A stretch of DNA of 64,000 nt from JAHRVQ01 sp963976815. GTDB lineage: Bacteria; Pseudomonadota; Gammaproteobacteria; Pseudomonadales; Azotimanducaceae. The translations under genes were made by a program, and so were the position numbers. A model generated the notes under the pieces. That model worked only from the letters and a program-made list of their open reading frames with translations. It was not told where the DNA came from and did no database searches. Of the stretch, positions 25,744 through 35,013 are shown piece after piece. Every line of letters starts with the position of its first letter. Positions within the stretch are counted from its first letter, which is position 1. The stretch is from contig CAXBLU010000006.1 of NCBI GenBank assembly GCA_963976815.1, forward strand, positions 1 to 64,000, read 5' to 3'.

Positions 25744-26421
25744 GTGGCCGATCAACGGGTAGATGAAAAATATACTCCGATGCGTGATCGACACGATGCC
25801 CAGCATGCCTCCGCAAACGGATATGTCGGCAATTGGTTTTTTCAAAGAGAGCAACGATTCTTGCTCAACAGGATTCAGCCGGGACTCACTTTAGATATCG
25901 CCTGCGGATCAGCACTCATGTTAAAACGCGCTCCGGGGCTTGATGTGATTGGGCTCGATTTCAATGCAGATGCCTGTCGACAGGCGAGAAGCAATCAAAC
26001 AGCAATCACACGGGGCGACGCCTTCACGTTACCGTTCGCCGAACACTGCTTCGACAATGTTGTGAATTGCCAATTCCTCAACCAACAGCCCATCGGCCAG
26101 GAACAACTATTTATCACCGAGGCTGCACGGGTTCTCAAGCCAGGCGGTCAACTTCATATCATGTGGCGGGGAGCAACCACCCTGATACATCGCTCGGTCA
26201 ATCAGCTCAGCCGAACTTTGAATCGTGTCAAAGGAGAACCCAATTTCCCACAATTTGTCCACACACCGGATAACCTCGTCCGGGTTGCAAAAAGCTGCCA
26301 TCTCAGCGAGGTAGTTCGCACCATGACGCTGCCTCTAGGTCCCGCAGAAATACAGCCACAAAATCCCTTCGCTGCAATTTTTGGTGCCTCCCACTATCTT
26401 TGTTTGGAGAAAACCGGGTGA
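25744..26421 (+). CDS. Class I SAM-dependent methyltransferase
   Basis: A 225-residue methyltransferase. Motif I is LDIACGSALML, the acidic end of strand 2 is IGLDFN, and motif IV is FDNVVNCQFLNQQ, with ARVLKPGGQLHIMWRG as the post-motif strand. It starts with GTG immediately after the flippase-like stop and overlaps the FemAB-like gene as GTGA. Inside this operon it may methylate a sugar or lipid carrier intermediate; the acceptor is unknown. Confidence 0.85.
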   Translation: MADQRVDEKYTPMRDRHDAQHASANGYVGNWFFQREQRFLLNRIQPGLTLDIACGSALMLKRAPGLDVIGLDFNADACRQARSNQTAITRGDAFTLPFAEHCFDNVVNCQFLNQQPIGQEQLFITEAARVLKPGGQLHIMWRGATTLIHRSVNQLSRTLNRVKGEPNFPQFVHTPDNLVRVAKSCHLSEVVRTMTLPLGPAEIQPQNPFAAIFGASHYLCLEKTG

Positions 26422-27449
26422 AGTTAATTGCCTACAACGATGCGCTGCATAAGACTAAGTGGGACGAGTTCGCGTCAACAAAAGGTACATTTTTTCATCT
26501 CAGTACCTGGCTCAAGGTGATTCAGGCAACCTACCGGTTTGAACCAAATTACTACCTGTGGGAGCAAGACGGATGCATCGGGGGAATTCTACCCGCCTTT
26601 AGAGTTAAGCGGCCCTTTGCAGGATACGCATTGATTTCGAATCCTTTTTCAGTTTCTGCAGGCCCCCTGACCATGGACCCCGGCGACCAGATAGAGTTTG
26701 TTGACGCCATAGCCAAGCAAGCTACTGCTGCAGGTATCAATTATATTGAGTTGCGGGATGTGGATCGAGATATAGAGCTGGATGTTAACGAAGGCTGGGT
26801 GTCGGAACATCAGTTCGCCACCTTTGAAAAGCAGTTAACGCCCAGCGAAGAGGACAATTTTCTCGCGATACCAAATCGGCAAAGAGCCGTGATTCGAAAA
26901 GCCGATGCGATGGGACTAACACTAGATCAACACAGGGACATAAAGCGTTTTCTTTCGGTTTATGCAACTAGTCTCCGAGATCTAGGGACACCTATCTATC
27001 CTGCTCGATATTTCGAAGCGTTACTGAATTTTTTCCCAGCACAAACCTCATTGTTTAGCGTGAAACACCAGGAATGTGATTTGAGTTCAGTGCTGTGCTT
27101 CAACTTCAACAACAGGTTGATGCCCTACTACGGTGGCGGCACCCGGCTAGCGAGAAATTTCCACAGCTACCCTTGGATGTATTGGCAATTGATGAAACAT
27201 GGCCTAGCGCTGGACCAGAATGTTTTCGACTTTGGGCGGAGCCCAATTGACAGCGGCGCATACCAGTTCAAAAAGAATTTGGGCTTCACGCCAAGGAAAA
27301 TGAAATATTGTTACCTTTCAATAAATGGCAACCTACCGGACCTGACACCCAACTCTGCGGTCGTCAAACATCTCACATCTGTCTGGCGCCATCTGCCGCT
27401 ACCCCTGACAAAAACCCTTGGTCCACTCGGCGCAATTTATGCGGTCTGA
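26418..27449 (+). CDS. FemAB/GNAT-like protein of exopolysaccharide type
   Basis: A 343-residue protein with two tandem GNAT-like folds, of the FemAB family found beside PEP-CTERM/exosortase exopolysaccharide loci. Typical elements are FFHLSTWLKVIQATY, IPNRQRAVIRKADAMGL near residue 155, and FDFGRSPIDSGAYQFKKNLGF near 280. It may add an aminoacyl or acyl group to a sugar. The start is taken as GTG 26418 (GTGA overlap); TTG 26400 is possible. The end overlaps the convergent deacetylase by 13 bp. No exosortase or PEP-CTERM protein is in the window. Confidence 0.8.
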   Translation: MKLIAYNDALHKTKWDEFASTKGTFFHLSTWLKVIQATYRFEPNYYLWEQDGCIGGILPAFRVKRPFAGYALISNPFSVSAGPLTMDPGDQIEFVDAIAKQATAAGINYIELRDVDRDIELDVNEGWVSEHQFATFEKQLTPSEEDNFLAIPNRQRAVIRKADAMGLTLDQHRDIKRFLSVYATSLRDLGTPIYPARYFEALLNFFPAQTSLFSVKHQECDLSSVLCFNFNNRLMPYYGGGTRLARNFHSYPWMYWQLMKHGLALDQNVFDFGRSPIDSGAYQFKKNLGFTPRKMKYCYLSINGNLPDLTPNSAVVKHLTSVWRHLPLPLTKTLGPLGAIYAV

Positions 27450-28231
27450 TCCTGGATAAGCTGATAGAAGGTTCGACTCGATTGGTAGGGTTTGAAGAAC
27501 CGACGCATCTTTTGCATCGCATGGCGCCGGCGCCCCATCAACAGCACATTAACCCATAGCGGGGTGTCGCGCATTTGAATATAGGCCTTATCCCAATAGA
27601 AGTCGTAGGGATGGCAGTAAAACCAGGGCACCTGGCCTTCCCTTAACTGACTTCGAAGCAATCTAATCACGGGGTTCGGGTAGTAACGAAAATAGATACC
27701 CCCGAGAAATGGCATTTCCATGCCCCTCATACCCGTTACCGGTGCCGGCACTTCTTTTAGGCCACTCGGCCAGGTAAAGATTTCTCTGGGTGCTCCCGGG
27801 AAACTGAATCTGGGATTAGCGACGGGCAAGATTGAGGACGAGTACACAAAACCTAATTCCGTAAGCCGCTCCTCTGCCCAGGGGGTTTCCGCGGTAAGGC
27901 TAAACATGGGTGCACGGTAACCGTAAATGGGCTCACCGGTGATGTCTTCCAACAACGCCTTACCTCTTTCGGTTTGGCGAACAAAACGCTGCTCACCTAA
28001 CCGGCCAATATCTGTATGTTGCCAACCATGTAGAGCAACCTCATGGCCACCCTGGGCAATCCGACGTACTGCCTCTGGGTATTTTTCTGCTAGCTCACCC
28101 ACCACAAAAAACGTGCCGCGCCGTTTGTCTTTTTTTAACCAATCCAGAACACTCAACAGTGGTGGTACAAAACTGCCATCTCGATCCCGGTCAGGATCCT
28201 CCACATCCATTGTGAACAGGATTTCAGACAT
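27437..28231 (-). CDS. Polysaccharide deacetylase (NodB fold, DUF3473-like)
   Basis: A 264-residue NodB-homology deacetylase without a signal peptide. FTMDVEDPDRD supplies the catalytic and metal Asp, HGWQHTDIG gives the H-x3-H metal pair, and YRAPMFSLT is motif 3. The C-terminal YCHPYDF resembles the HPWE element of the exosortase-associated DUF3473 branch. It would deacetylate N-acetyl sugars in a glycan. It overlaps the FAD monooxygenase upstream by 8 bp and converges on the FemAB gene, so the two opposing operons likely share a product. Confidence 0.85.
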   Translation of the reverse strand: MSEILFTMDVEDPDRDRDGSFVPPLLSVLDWLKKDKRRGTFFVVGELAEKYPEAVRRIAQGGHEVALHGWQHTDIGRLGEQRFVRQTERGKALLEDITGEPIYGYRAPMFSLTAETPWAEERLTELGFVYSSSILPVANPRFSFPGAPREIFTWPSGLKEVPAPVTGMRGMEMPFLGGIYFRYYPNPVIRLLRSQLREGQVPWFYCHPYDFYWDKAYIQMRDTPLWVNVLLMGRRRHAMQKMRRFFKPYQSSRTFYQLIQDQTA

Positions 28232-29354
28232 TGGAGTACTTCATCTTGAAGTATTGCTCAAACAATCGATTGGGTAGAAAGCGCATGCCATTATTTCTTA
28301 GCCATCGATCAGTTCTTGTCTGGGGTACATACCATCGAACCGCGCCTTTTGTCTGGTGCTGTATTGGCCCAAGTATTTTTCTACTTTCGGTTTCAAATTC
28401 TCGAATACCCTCAACAATGCCGCTCTGCTTAACCTGTCTTGCAAGCCTCGTTGCACCCGCGATGGCTGCGGCTGCTCCGCGACCGGAGAAAAGCGTTAGG
28501 CAGTGGGCAGCATCACCGATTAATATGGTTCGACCCCGATGCCAGGTGGACGCATTAACCTGCTTCAGAGAATCCATGTATATGCCTTCGGCTGATGCGC
28601 TATCCAGGGCGGTATCAATCGCTTTGGCGCTCCCTCGAAAAGCCGCTTCAAGCGCAGAGAGTTTATCCGGCCCTGCGGGTATTTGCCTCTCCGCACTAGA
28701 CCACACAAAAACACAACCTAGTCCACCATCGGGTGTGTTAAAGGCCGCCATATAACGGCCTTGATCCATGTGTGTTTCAAACTTGTGGCTCAATCCCAAT
28801 GTGTTAGGAATACGCATAGCCGCGCAGTGCAAGTCAAGATAGTCCAGGCTAACATCGTTGGGGAAAACCAAATTTCGAGTGGATGAATTTTGTCCCTCGG
28901 CGATCACCAGCAAATCAAAATGCTCCTGCTGACCCGACGCAAATTCCACCTGCACCGCCTCACTAGCCTCAGTTACAGCCTCAATACTTTCATTAAAACG
29001 AATTTGAATGTCAGATTTCGCCTGCAGATATAAAACATCCACAACATCGTCCCGCATAATCTGCAGTACATCGACACCGGCAAAAAGACGTTGATAGTCG
29101 AGGGCAAGTAACTCGCGACCCGTCATATCGTGATAACTGGAATGGGTGATACCCATATTCCTTTCTTGCATTGCTTTGAGGACCCCTAGCTCGTCTGCAT
29201 ATTGGTAGGCAAAGTGCGACAACGATACAAGATAACCACCACCCCGGGGGTGAGGCGCTCTCTCGATCACAACGGGTTCAAATCCGTATCGCTGAAGCCA
29301 CAGGGCCGCTGTCAATCCGGCAATGCCAGCACCACTGATCAGCACCCGAGCCAC
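28224..29354 (-). CDS. FAD-dependent aromatic-hydroxylase-like monooxygenase
   Basis: A 376-residue flavoprotein of the PHBH/UbiH fold. GAGIAGLTAAL is the FAD Rossmann motif with VIERA at the end of strand 2; LIGDAAHCLTLFSGRG is the GD motif that binds FAD ribityl, and DLLVIAEGQNSSTRN is the DG motif, here with an E-G. Such enzymes hydroxylate aromatics or oxidise polyprenoid-like lipids. It begins with GTG just 2 nt after the pseudo-kinase stop and overlaps the deacetylase by 8 bp, so it is in an operon with both. Confidence 0.85.
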   Translation of the reverse strand: MARVLISGAGIAGLTAALWLQRYGFEPVVIERAPHPRGGGYLVSLSHFAYQYADELGVLKAMQERNMGITHSSYHDMTGRELLALDYQRLFAGVDVLQIMRDDVVDVLYLQAKSDIQIRFNESIEAVTEASEAVQVEFASGQQEHFDLLVIAEGQNSSTRNLVFPNDVSLDYLDLHCAAMRIPNTLGLSHKFETHMDQGRYMAAFNTPDGGLGCVFVWSSAERQIPAGPDKLSALEAAFRGSAKAIDTALDSASAEGIYMDSLKQVNASTWHRGRTILIGDAAHCLTLFSGRGAAAAIAGATRLARQVKQSGIVEGIREFETESRKILGPIQHQTKGAVRWYVPQTRTDRWLRNNGMRFLPNRLFEQYFKMKYSNV

Positions 29355-29356
29355 GC

Positions 29357-31327
29357 TTACCTCTTCGCCCCGCAGGGAAAGTAGAGTTCTAACCGGGTAG
29401 CGTCCGCCAGACTGTGGAGGTCCAGCGCACCGCCGTGATCCTCAAGAATTGTCCAGGCTACGGCTAAATCCCGTAAAGGTTTTTTCAGTTTGTGATAACC
29501 GCCACTACGCAATTCAGGGTCAAAGATTTCAACTAGATCTTCCGGTCGAATCCCCTGACCTTGATCCTCAACCCCTAGAATATAGTAGTTCCCGTCGCTT
29601 ACCTGGTGATGGAACAAACTACCGGCAAACACATAGTCTGTTTTGCCAGTCACGCGAATTCGTTGGGCGTGAATCTGGGTACTGAGGCAATAACGAAACA
29701 GGTGGTAGAGCAGAATCTGCAAATGCAGTGGTGTGCCATTAAAATCGCCTTCAATGGCCTCGAGTTCAAACTCCACCTCCACCAGAGAATGAGCCTCTCG
29801 TAGCGCTTTATAAGTGTCGGACGTCAAGAAGGCTTCGAAACATTGAGCCAGATCAATTCGCTCCCGTTGCAACTCGCCACCTTGCAACAATACTGCGCTA
29901 TCGCTGAGCGCCCCTACTGCAATGTTAGATGCAACGTCATCGTTGCCGTAGTTGGCTAACCGATCGCTCACAGCCTTTGCAACAATACCGAAGCCTGCGG
30001 TACGTTGACTTTGATTAACCCGCTGGTGCAATGCCTTCGACTGCCCCTCAGCGACGCGCCGTAGTTTCTCCTGAATATGTAATTCCAAATTCGTTTTACG
30101 TAGTTCACTGCTTTGCGCTTCGACGGTTTGAAACGCCCGGGAAGAACGCAGGGAAACCTGAATGCTTTGTAAAAGCACAAAGAGAAATAACCCAATCTGC
30201 ATCTTGTTATCAATATCAAGGGTCAGCATGACGGTCAAGATATCGCTAACAGCGGCGCTATACAGGCACAGCGCACCCAGACCAAACAGATAACTGCCCT
30301 CTTTCCGGCGCCAGACCGCAAGGCCAATTCCATAGGCGCCGTAGACCATACCCAGCAAGGTCACAATTTGGTAAGGGGGAATAAGCTCCGTTGCAAATGC
30401 AATCGGTAGCACTAGCGCTAGGACCGCAAATACAATCGATACCGCCCAATAAACTCGCGTAACGAACAACGACACTTCCGTCGGAAATAGTGATCTCACA
30501 AAGTTTAGAAATATCGGCGTTGAGATCATCCAGGAAAAATACTCAAACCGGGTCAGCAATGCCCAACCAATCCCCGGAAAGAATTCACTCAAATAACGCT
30601 CATCAACTAAAAGAATCCGGGTGCTAATCAGCATGCAAAAAAGACCCAGAAATAAGCCCGATTGGTTTTTAGTTCTTGTCACCCAGGTAATCAGGTTATA
30701 CAGCGCCATCATGACAATTGCGCCATAGAGAATCAGATCCAGAGACATTCTGGTTTCTCTAATTGTCCTTAAATCCTCCGGCAGGCCCAGATCAATTGAT
30801 TCCCAAAGACCTGCATTTCGATGGTGGAAGTTCGACACCTGAATAATCACTTCTACCCGCCTCGATTTTGGCGTGAAGTCGACGAGCTTAGCGCGATAGT
30901 CCGGTATGGTAGTGTCGCCGGATTGACCAGGATGACCAACCTCCGACAACTTTTTTCCGTCGACGAAAAGACGGTAGGCGGTGCCAACGGTTCTAAACTT
31001 TAGGGACAGGGGAGTTCGGTCAGCGAGAAGAATCTCAAGTCGATAGGTTGCAAACCCTACCGCGGGCAGGTCCCCGGCAGAATTCCAATTCGCCGGTACC
31101 GCCATTAGTATTTCTTTACCGGCGGGGCGGAGATTCAGCTGAGTACTACTGAGGTGCTCGCTCCAGTAGAATTGCCAATCGCCGTTTAGTTCTATTGTGC
31201 CATCCCGCTCAAAATCCCAATCACTGAGATCCAACAACCCTTGATTCACAACGGGTTGCGCCTGAACCCAGCAGCTGCTCAGAAAGAGAATTAGGACAAA
31301 AGTTAGCCGACCGGTAGTGACTCGCAT
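29357..31327 (-). CDS. 7TMR-DISM sensor kinase-like protein with degenerate kinase core
   Basis: An inner-membrane protein of 656 residues from the ATG at 31327, which gives a clean signal peptide (MRVTTGRLTFVLILFL). A galactose-binding/DISMED-like beta domain (about 30-190) precedes seven helices (about 205-400), a coiled coil, and a kinase-like region. The H-box aligns as AGFGIVAKAVSDRLANYGN, with D455 where the phosphorylated His should be. The N-box has lost its Asn (LLYHLFRYCLS), while DQGQGI keeps G1. G2 is also lost. It is therefore probably not a working histidine kinase. The 17-bp neighbour upstream is isocitrate dehydrogenase. Confidence 0.85.
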   Translation of the reverse strand: MRVTTGRLTFVLILFLSSCWVQAQPVVNQGLLDLSDWDFERDGTIELNGDWQFYWSEHLSSTQLNLRPAGKEILMAVPANWNSAGDLPAVGFATYRLEILLADRTPLSLKFRTVGTAYRLFVDGKKLSEVGHPGQSGDTTIPDYRAKLVDFTPKSRRVEVIIQVSNFHHRNAGLWESIDLGLPEDLRTIRETRMSLDLILYGAIVMMALYNLITWVTRTKNQSGLFLGLFCMLISTRILLVDERYLSEFFPGIGWALLTRFEYFSWMISTPIFLNFVRSLFPTEVSLFVTRVYWAVSIVFAVLALVLPIAFATELIPPYQIVTLLGMVYGAYGIGLAVWRRKEGSYLFGLGALCLYSAAVSDILTVMLTLDIDNKMQIGLFLFVLLQSIQVSLRSSRAFQTVEAQSSELRKTNLELHIQEKLRRVAEGQSKALHQRVNQSQRTAGFGIVAKAVSDRLANYGNDDVASNIAVGALSDSAVLLQGGELQRERIDLAQCFEAFLTSDTYKALREAHSLVEVEFELEAIEGDFNGTPLHLQILLYHLFRYCLSTQIHAQRIRVTGKTDYVFAGSLFHHQVSDGNYYILGVEDQGQGIRPEDLVEIFDPELRSGGYHKLKKPLRDLAVAWTILEDHGGALDLHSLADATRLELYFPCGAKR

Positions 31328-31377
31328 TCTTGCACTATACGACAGCCCTACCATATTCAATATGACCGTCGGTCTGC

Positions 31378-32391
31378 TCAGTAACCGAGCTGTTTTAGCA
31401 GTGCCTCGGTGTATTCATCAGTGCTGCCTTTGCCGCCAAGATCAGGTGTTAACCCTTGTCCTCGGCCAATGACTTCTCTGATCGCAACCCGAATTTTGTT
31501 AGCAGGTTCATTTAGATTGAGATAATCCAACATCATCGCTGACGCAAGTAACAACGCGGTCGGATTGGCGACACCTTTGCCGGCAATATCCGGTGCACTA
31601 CCGTGAACAGCCTCAAATATGCCGCGGCTTTCACCAATATTTGCGCCTGGAGCAAGCCCAAGCCCACCAACGAGACCGGCGCAGAGGTCTGACAATACAT
31701 CACCAAACAAATTGGTTGTGACAATCACATCAAATCGATGGGGGTTCATCACAAGCTGCATCGCACAGTTATCCACGATCATTTCTTCACATTCTATATT
31801 GGGATACTGTTTTGCAATCTCCCGGGCAACCTCTAGGAATAAACCTGAAGTGGAGCGCATAATGTTGGCTTTATGCACCACAGTGACCTTCTTTCGGCCT
31901 AGGCGAGTGGCCAGATCAAAAGCGTGGTTCAATATTCGAGTACTTCCTTTGCGAGTGATGACACTCTTGAGCTCAGCTCTCTCGCCGTCTTCGCTAAGGG
32001 TATGACCAACGCCGGAATACAGTCCTTCCATGTTTTCTCGCACGACCATAATGTCGATATCAGTGTAGCGAGTCGAAGCTCCCGGAATCGACAGGACCGG
32101 ACGAATATTGGCATACAGATCAAACTGTTGCCGCAGCGAAACATTTACCGAGGTAAAGCCTCGCCCAATAGGCGTCGTAATTGGACCTTTCAGAGTTACC
32201 GGGTTCTTTGCAATCTGCGCGAGCGTTTCTTCGGGAATTAGATCCATCCCCTGCTGAATTGCAGGACCACCGGCCAGGGCTTCTTCAAACTCCAGACCAG
32301 CGTCAACCGCCGTTAATATCTTCAGCACTGAAGCAGTAATTTCCGGGCCTATGCCGTCGCCCGGAATGACGGTTACGAGTGTCTTAGTCAT
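31378..32391 (-). CDS. NAD-type isocitrate dehydrogenase
   Basis: A 337-residue beta-decarboxylating dehydrogenase. The substrate loop GFTSVNVSLRQQFDLYANIRP-like region (SxNVxLRQ) is of isocitrate rather than isopropylmalate type. ENMEGLYSG holds the catalytic Tyr, VHKANIM the Lys and TNLFGDVLSDL the metal Asp pair. HGSAPDIAGKG has Asp where NADP enzymes have Lys/Tyr, so NAD is the likely cofactor. It would run the oxidative TCA step, isocitrate to 2-oxoglutarate, which also feeds the two PhyH oxygenases. It is first in a likely four-gene operon. Confidence 0.88.
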   Translation of the reverse strand: MTKTLVTVIPGDGIGPEITASVLKILTAVDAGLEFEEALAGGPAIQQGMDLIPEETLAQIAKNPVTLKGPITTPIGRGFTSVNVSLRQQFDLYANIRPVLSIPGASTRYTDIDIMVVRENMEGLYSGVGHTLSEDGERAELKSVITRKGSTRILNHAFDLATRLGRKKVTVVHKANIMRSTSGLFLEVAREIAKQYPNIECEEMIVDNCAMQLVMNPHRFDVIVTTNLFGDVLSDLCAGLVGGLGLAPGANIGESRGIFEAVHGSAPDIAGKGVANPTALLLASAMMLDYLNLNEPANKIRVAIREVIGRGQGLTPDLGGKGSTDEYTEALLKQLGY

Positions 32392-32503
32392 AAAACGGAG
32401 TATAGCGAAAAGATTTCCTAAGTGTTGCCCTCATATCGGACTCTTGTTGACCGCCATTTCACCCTTTGTTCCAATGAGCCGGTACTCACCGTAACGAGTC
32501 ACG

Positions 32504-33361
32504 ATGACATTCTTCTCAACTACGCTCGGCAGAACCCTACTGGTATTGACCTTTTTGGTCTGTACCAATCTCGGCAGCGGCTATTTTGCGGTTCGATTAG
32601 GCTACCCTTCGTTATGGGGCAATAGTACGGGCATATTTATGGAGTATGCCGTGCCCATGCTCTACAACTGGGCTCTCGCTCATGTTGTCTTTATGGTGCC
32701 CATTGCCGTCGTCCTCTCTCGGGTGCCGGGATGGGAGGCAAAGTCAGTATTTATGTTCCGCTGTGTTGCCGGGTTTGTGCTGGTTAGCGCTTTGCTGTTA
32801 GAGGTCAAACTGCCCGTGGGGCGGTTGAATCACGTGCCGTTTCTGCTTTTTATCATCATGGATACAAGTCTTGCACTATTGCTAACTGTGATTTTTTATC
32901 CGCCACTGAAGGGCATATTGGGAGTCACTGTCGCGGGCCTGCTCCTCTACAGCGGCCTGTATCTATATAACAATCCAGGGCAGCTCAAATTGCCATTGAA
33001 GGTAGACGCACCGGAAGTAGACGAACCAGAGGTTGAATCACCTGAGGATGGATCAATGGAGTTTTTCGAAAAAGTCCTCCGATTCGAACGGCCAGGTTTC
33101 ATCGAGATGGACGCAATTATCCGAGAAACTGTCGGGCCGAATCAGGGCCCGACACCGGAGGAGATCTGCGACAATGCGAAGTTATTGGCTAAGTCATTGG
33201 TCCGGTCTTTGACAAAATCAGCCCCGGTTGTGGTCAATTTTACAGCCCACCCCTGGTTTGAGTCTGAAGACAAATATGTCTACCCAGCTGGCGAGGCTGA
33301 ACTGGACTCGGCAGGGCAGTGGCACTGCAATTTTGTTTACCCTAGGCCTGCATCGCCTTAA
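32504..33361 (+). CDS. Membrane protein of unknown function
   Basis: A 285-residue protein I do not recognise. About four or five membrane helices fill residues 8-155 (for example LGRTLLVLTFLVCTNLGSGY and HVPFLLFIIMDTSLALLLTV). An acidic linker (APEVDEPEVESPEDGS, about 168-183) leads to a soluble C-terminal domain of about 100 residues. It is a single gene, divergent from isocitrate dehydrogenase, and its end overlaps the convergent acyl-CoA ligase by 20 bp. Confidence 0.7.
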   Translation: MTFFSTTLGRTLLVLTFLVCTNLGSGYFAVRLGYPSLWGNSTGIFMEYAVPMLYNWALAHVVFMVPIAVVLSRVPGWEAKSVFMFRCVAGFVLVSALLLEVKLPVGRLNHVPFLLFIIMDTSLALLLTVIFYPPLKGILGVTVAGLLLYSGLYLYNNPGQLKLPLKVDAPEVDEPEVESPEDGSMEFFEKVLRFERPGFIEMDAIIRETVGPNQGPTPEEICDNAKLLAKSLVRSLTKSAPVVVNFTAHPWFESEDKYVYPAGEAELDSAGQWHCNFVYPRPASP

Positions 33362-35006
33362 CCGCTTCTTCCCTGATATTCCGCTTGTCGATTTTGCCCG
33401 AGGCAATACGAGGCAGTGGCTTATCGGTTTGAACGAGATACCTTGGAATTTTGAATTTTGCGATGTGTTGCTGGAGAAACTCCACCAGCTCAGCTTCGAC
33501 AATCGGCGTGCTGGTATAAATTGTTGCACCCACTTCTTCGCCTAGCCGCTCATCAGGAACCGCATAAACCGAGGCTTCCAGTATCGACCCGTGGGCAAGT
33601 AGACCGGCCTCTACTTCCGCACAACCAATATTTTCGCCACCACGAATCACCAGATCTTTTATTCGATCCACAATATAGAGGTAACCCTCTTCATCAATAT
33701 AGGCAACGTCTCCGGTTCGCAGCCAGCCATCAACAAAGGTCGTGGCATTTGCATCGGGTCGTTGCCAGTAGCCTTCGATGACTGATGCGCCGCGAATCAA
33801 CAATTCACCACGCTCGCCCGCCGGAAGTTCATCACCGGCTTCATTGATGATCTTGATGTCCAGCACGGCGGAGCAACGGCCAGAACTACCGGGATGATCA
33901 AGATAATCCTCACCACCGATGCCACAACCAATGGCGTTGGTTTCTGTCATACCCCAGCCGGTATTGGGTAGAGCCCTGGCAAATGAAGTCGCAATATTCT
34001 TAACCTGCTCCGGAGCCCGGGGTGCACCTCCTCCTCCAACGGTTTGCAGTGAACTCAAATCACGATCCGTATTACGCGCGGTATTAAGCAGATCGCCTGT
34101 CATCGCCGCCGGCGCGACAAAGGATGAGATCTTTTCCTTTTCTATTAATTCAGCAGCAAGACTTGGATCCCACTTGTACATCGAGACCAATTTACGCTGG
34201 GGACGAAAGCTCGACAGGAATACCGCATGGGAGCCCGTCGCATGAAAAAGGGGTACCGCCATCAAACCCGCCGATTGAAACTCAGGCTCTGGAACCTCAA
34301 CACCGGCCATTAGCACAGCGGTCAACTGGTCTAACTCCCAGGACTTTAATGCCGACAAAATATTCAGATGGCAGGACACGGCGCCTTTCGGATGGCCGGT
34401 CGAACCGGAGGTATACAGGATAGTTGCCATATCCTCGGGATTAACTTCAACCACGGGCATGTCAGTTGGCTGGGAGGCTATAGCAGATTCAAGAGCCGGT
34501 TTGATCTCAGAACGCACCGTCAACATTGTCAGCTGCAATTTATCAAGCACCGGCTGGATTCTTTTAGCACGCTCATCATCGGCGATCAGCACTTTGGCAC
34601 CACTGTCCGTGAGACCATATTCCATTTCTTCGGTGGTCCACAGTGCATTCATTGCAACAGCAACTCCGCCGATAGAGGTAACCGCCATAAAAGAGAACAC
34701 CCACTCAGGGTAGTTTCGCATCGAAATAGCGACCCGATCACCCTTAACGATATTGTGCTCGCGCTGCAGTAGCTGGGCGATCTGACTGGCCCGATCATAG
34801 CTTTGTTGGAAGCTGTAACGCTCTTCCTGGTAGACAAAAAAATCTAGATCAGAGCGGTTGTCGTTGAACAGATCCCGCAGGGTATGGGGCCCGTTTTTGA
34901 AACTTCGAATCTCCGCACCATAAAGCATTCGCTTTTCGATTTCGTAATCCGCACCTGGCCCGGTCAGTTCCGTTCGCGCTTGTTCTCTTGTTAGCACCTC
35001 TAACAC
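33342..35006 (-). CDS. Acyl-CoA synthetase / AMP-dependent ligase
   Basis: A 554-residue member of the ANL superfamily that activates a carboxylic acid with ATP and CoA. ATILYTSGSTGHPKGA is the P-loop, GWGMTETNAIG motif A5, WLRTGDVAYIDEEGYLYIVDR the A7-A8 hinge, and LPRIASGKIDKR carries the C-terminal catalytic Lys. Length is standard. GTG at 35006 is the longest start; GTG at 34997 has better spacing from the AAGGGGG Shine-Dalgarno. It is divergent from hmgA, with a long inverted repeat in between. Substrate is unknown, probably a fatty or aromatic acid. Confidence 0.9.
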   Translation of the reverse strand: MLEVLTREQARTELTGPGADYEIEKRMLYGAEIRSFKNGPHTLRDLFNDNRSDLDFFVYQEERYSFQQSYDRASQIAQLLQREHNIVKGDRVAISMRNYPEWVFSFMAVTSIGGVAVAMNALWTTEEMEYGLTDSGAKVLIADDERAKRIQPVLDKLQLTMLTVRSEIKPALESAIASQPTDMPVVEVNPEDMATILYTSGSTGHPKGAVSCHLNILSALKSWELDQLTAVLMAGVEVPEPEFQSAGLMAVPLFHATGSHAVFLSSFRPQRKLVSMYKWDPSLAAELIEKEKISSFVAPAAMTGDLLNTARNTDRDLSSLQTVGGGGAPRAPEQVKNIATSFARALPNTGWGMTETNAIGCGIGGEDYLDHPGSSGRCSAVLDIKIINEAGDELPAGERGELLIRGASVIEGYWQRPDANATTFVDGWLRTGDVAYIDEEGYLYIVDRIKDLVIRGGENIGCAEVEAGLLAHGSILEASVYAVPDERLGEEVGATIYTSTPIVEAELVEFLQQHIAKFKIPRYLVQTDKPLPRIASGKIDKRNIREEAVKAMQA

Positions 35007-35013
35007 CCCCTTG

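Noticed and set aside
28231..28755. 174-codon plus-strand frame opposite the FAD monooxygenase
   Set aside because: Antisense shadow of a gene with intact FAD motifs.
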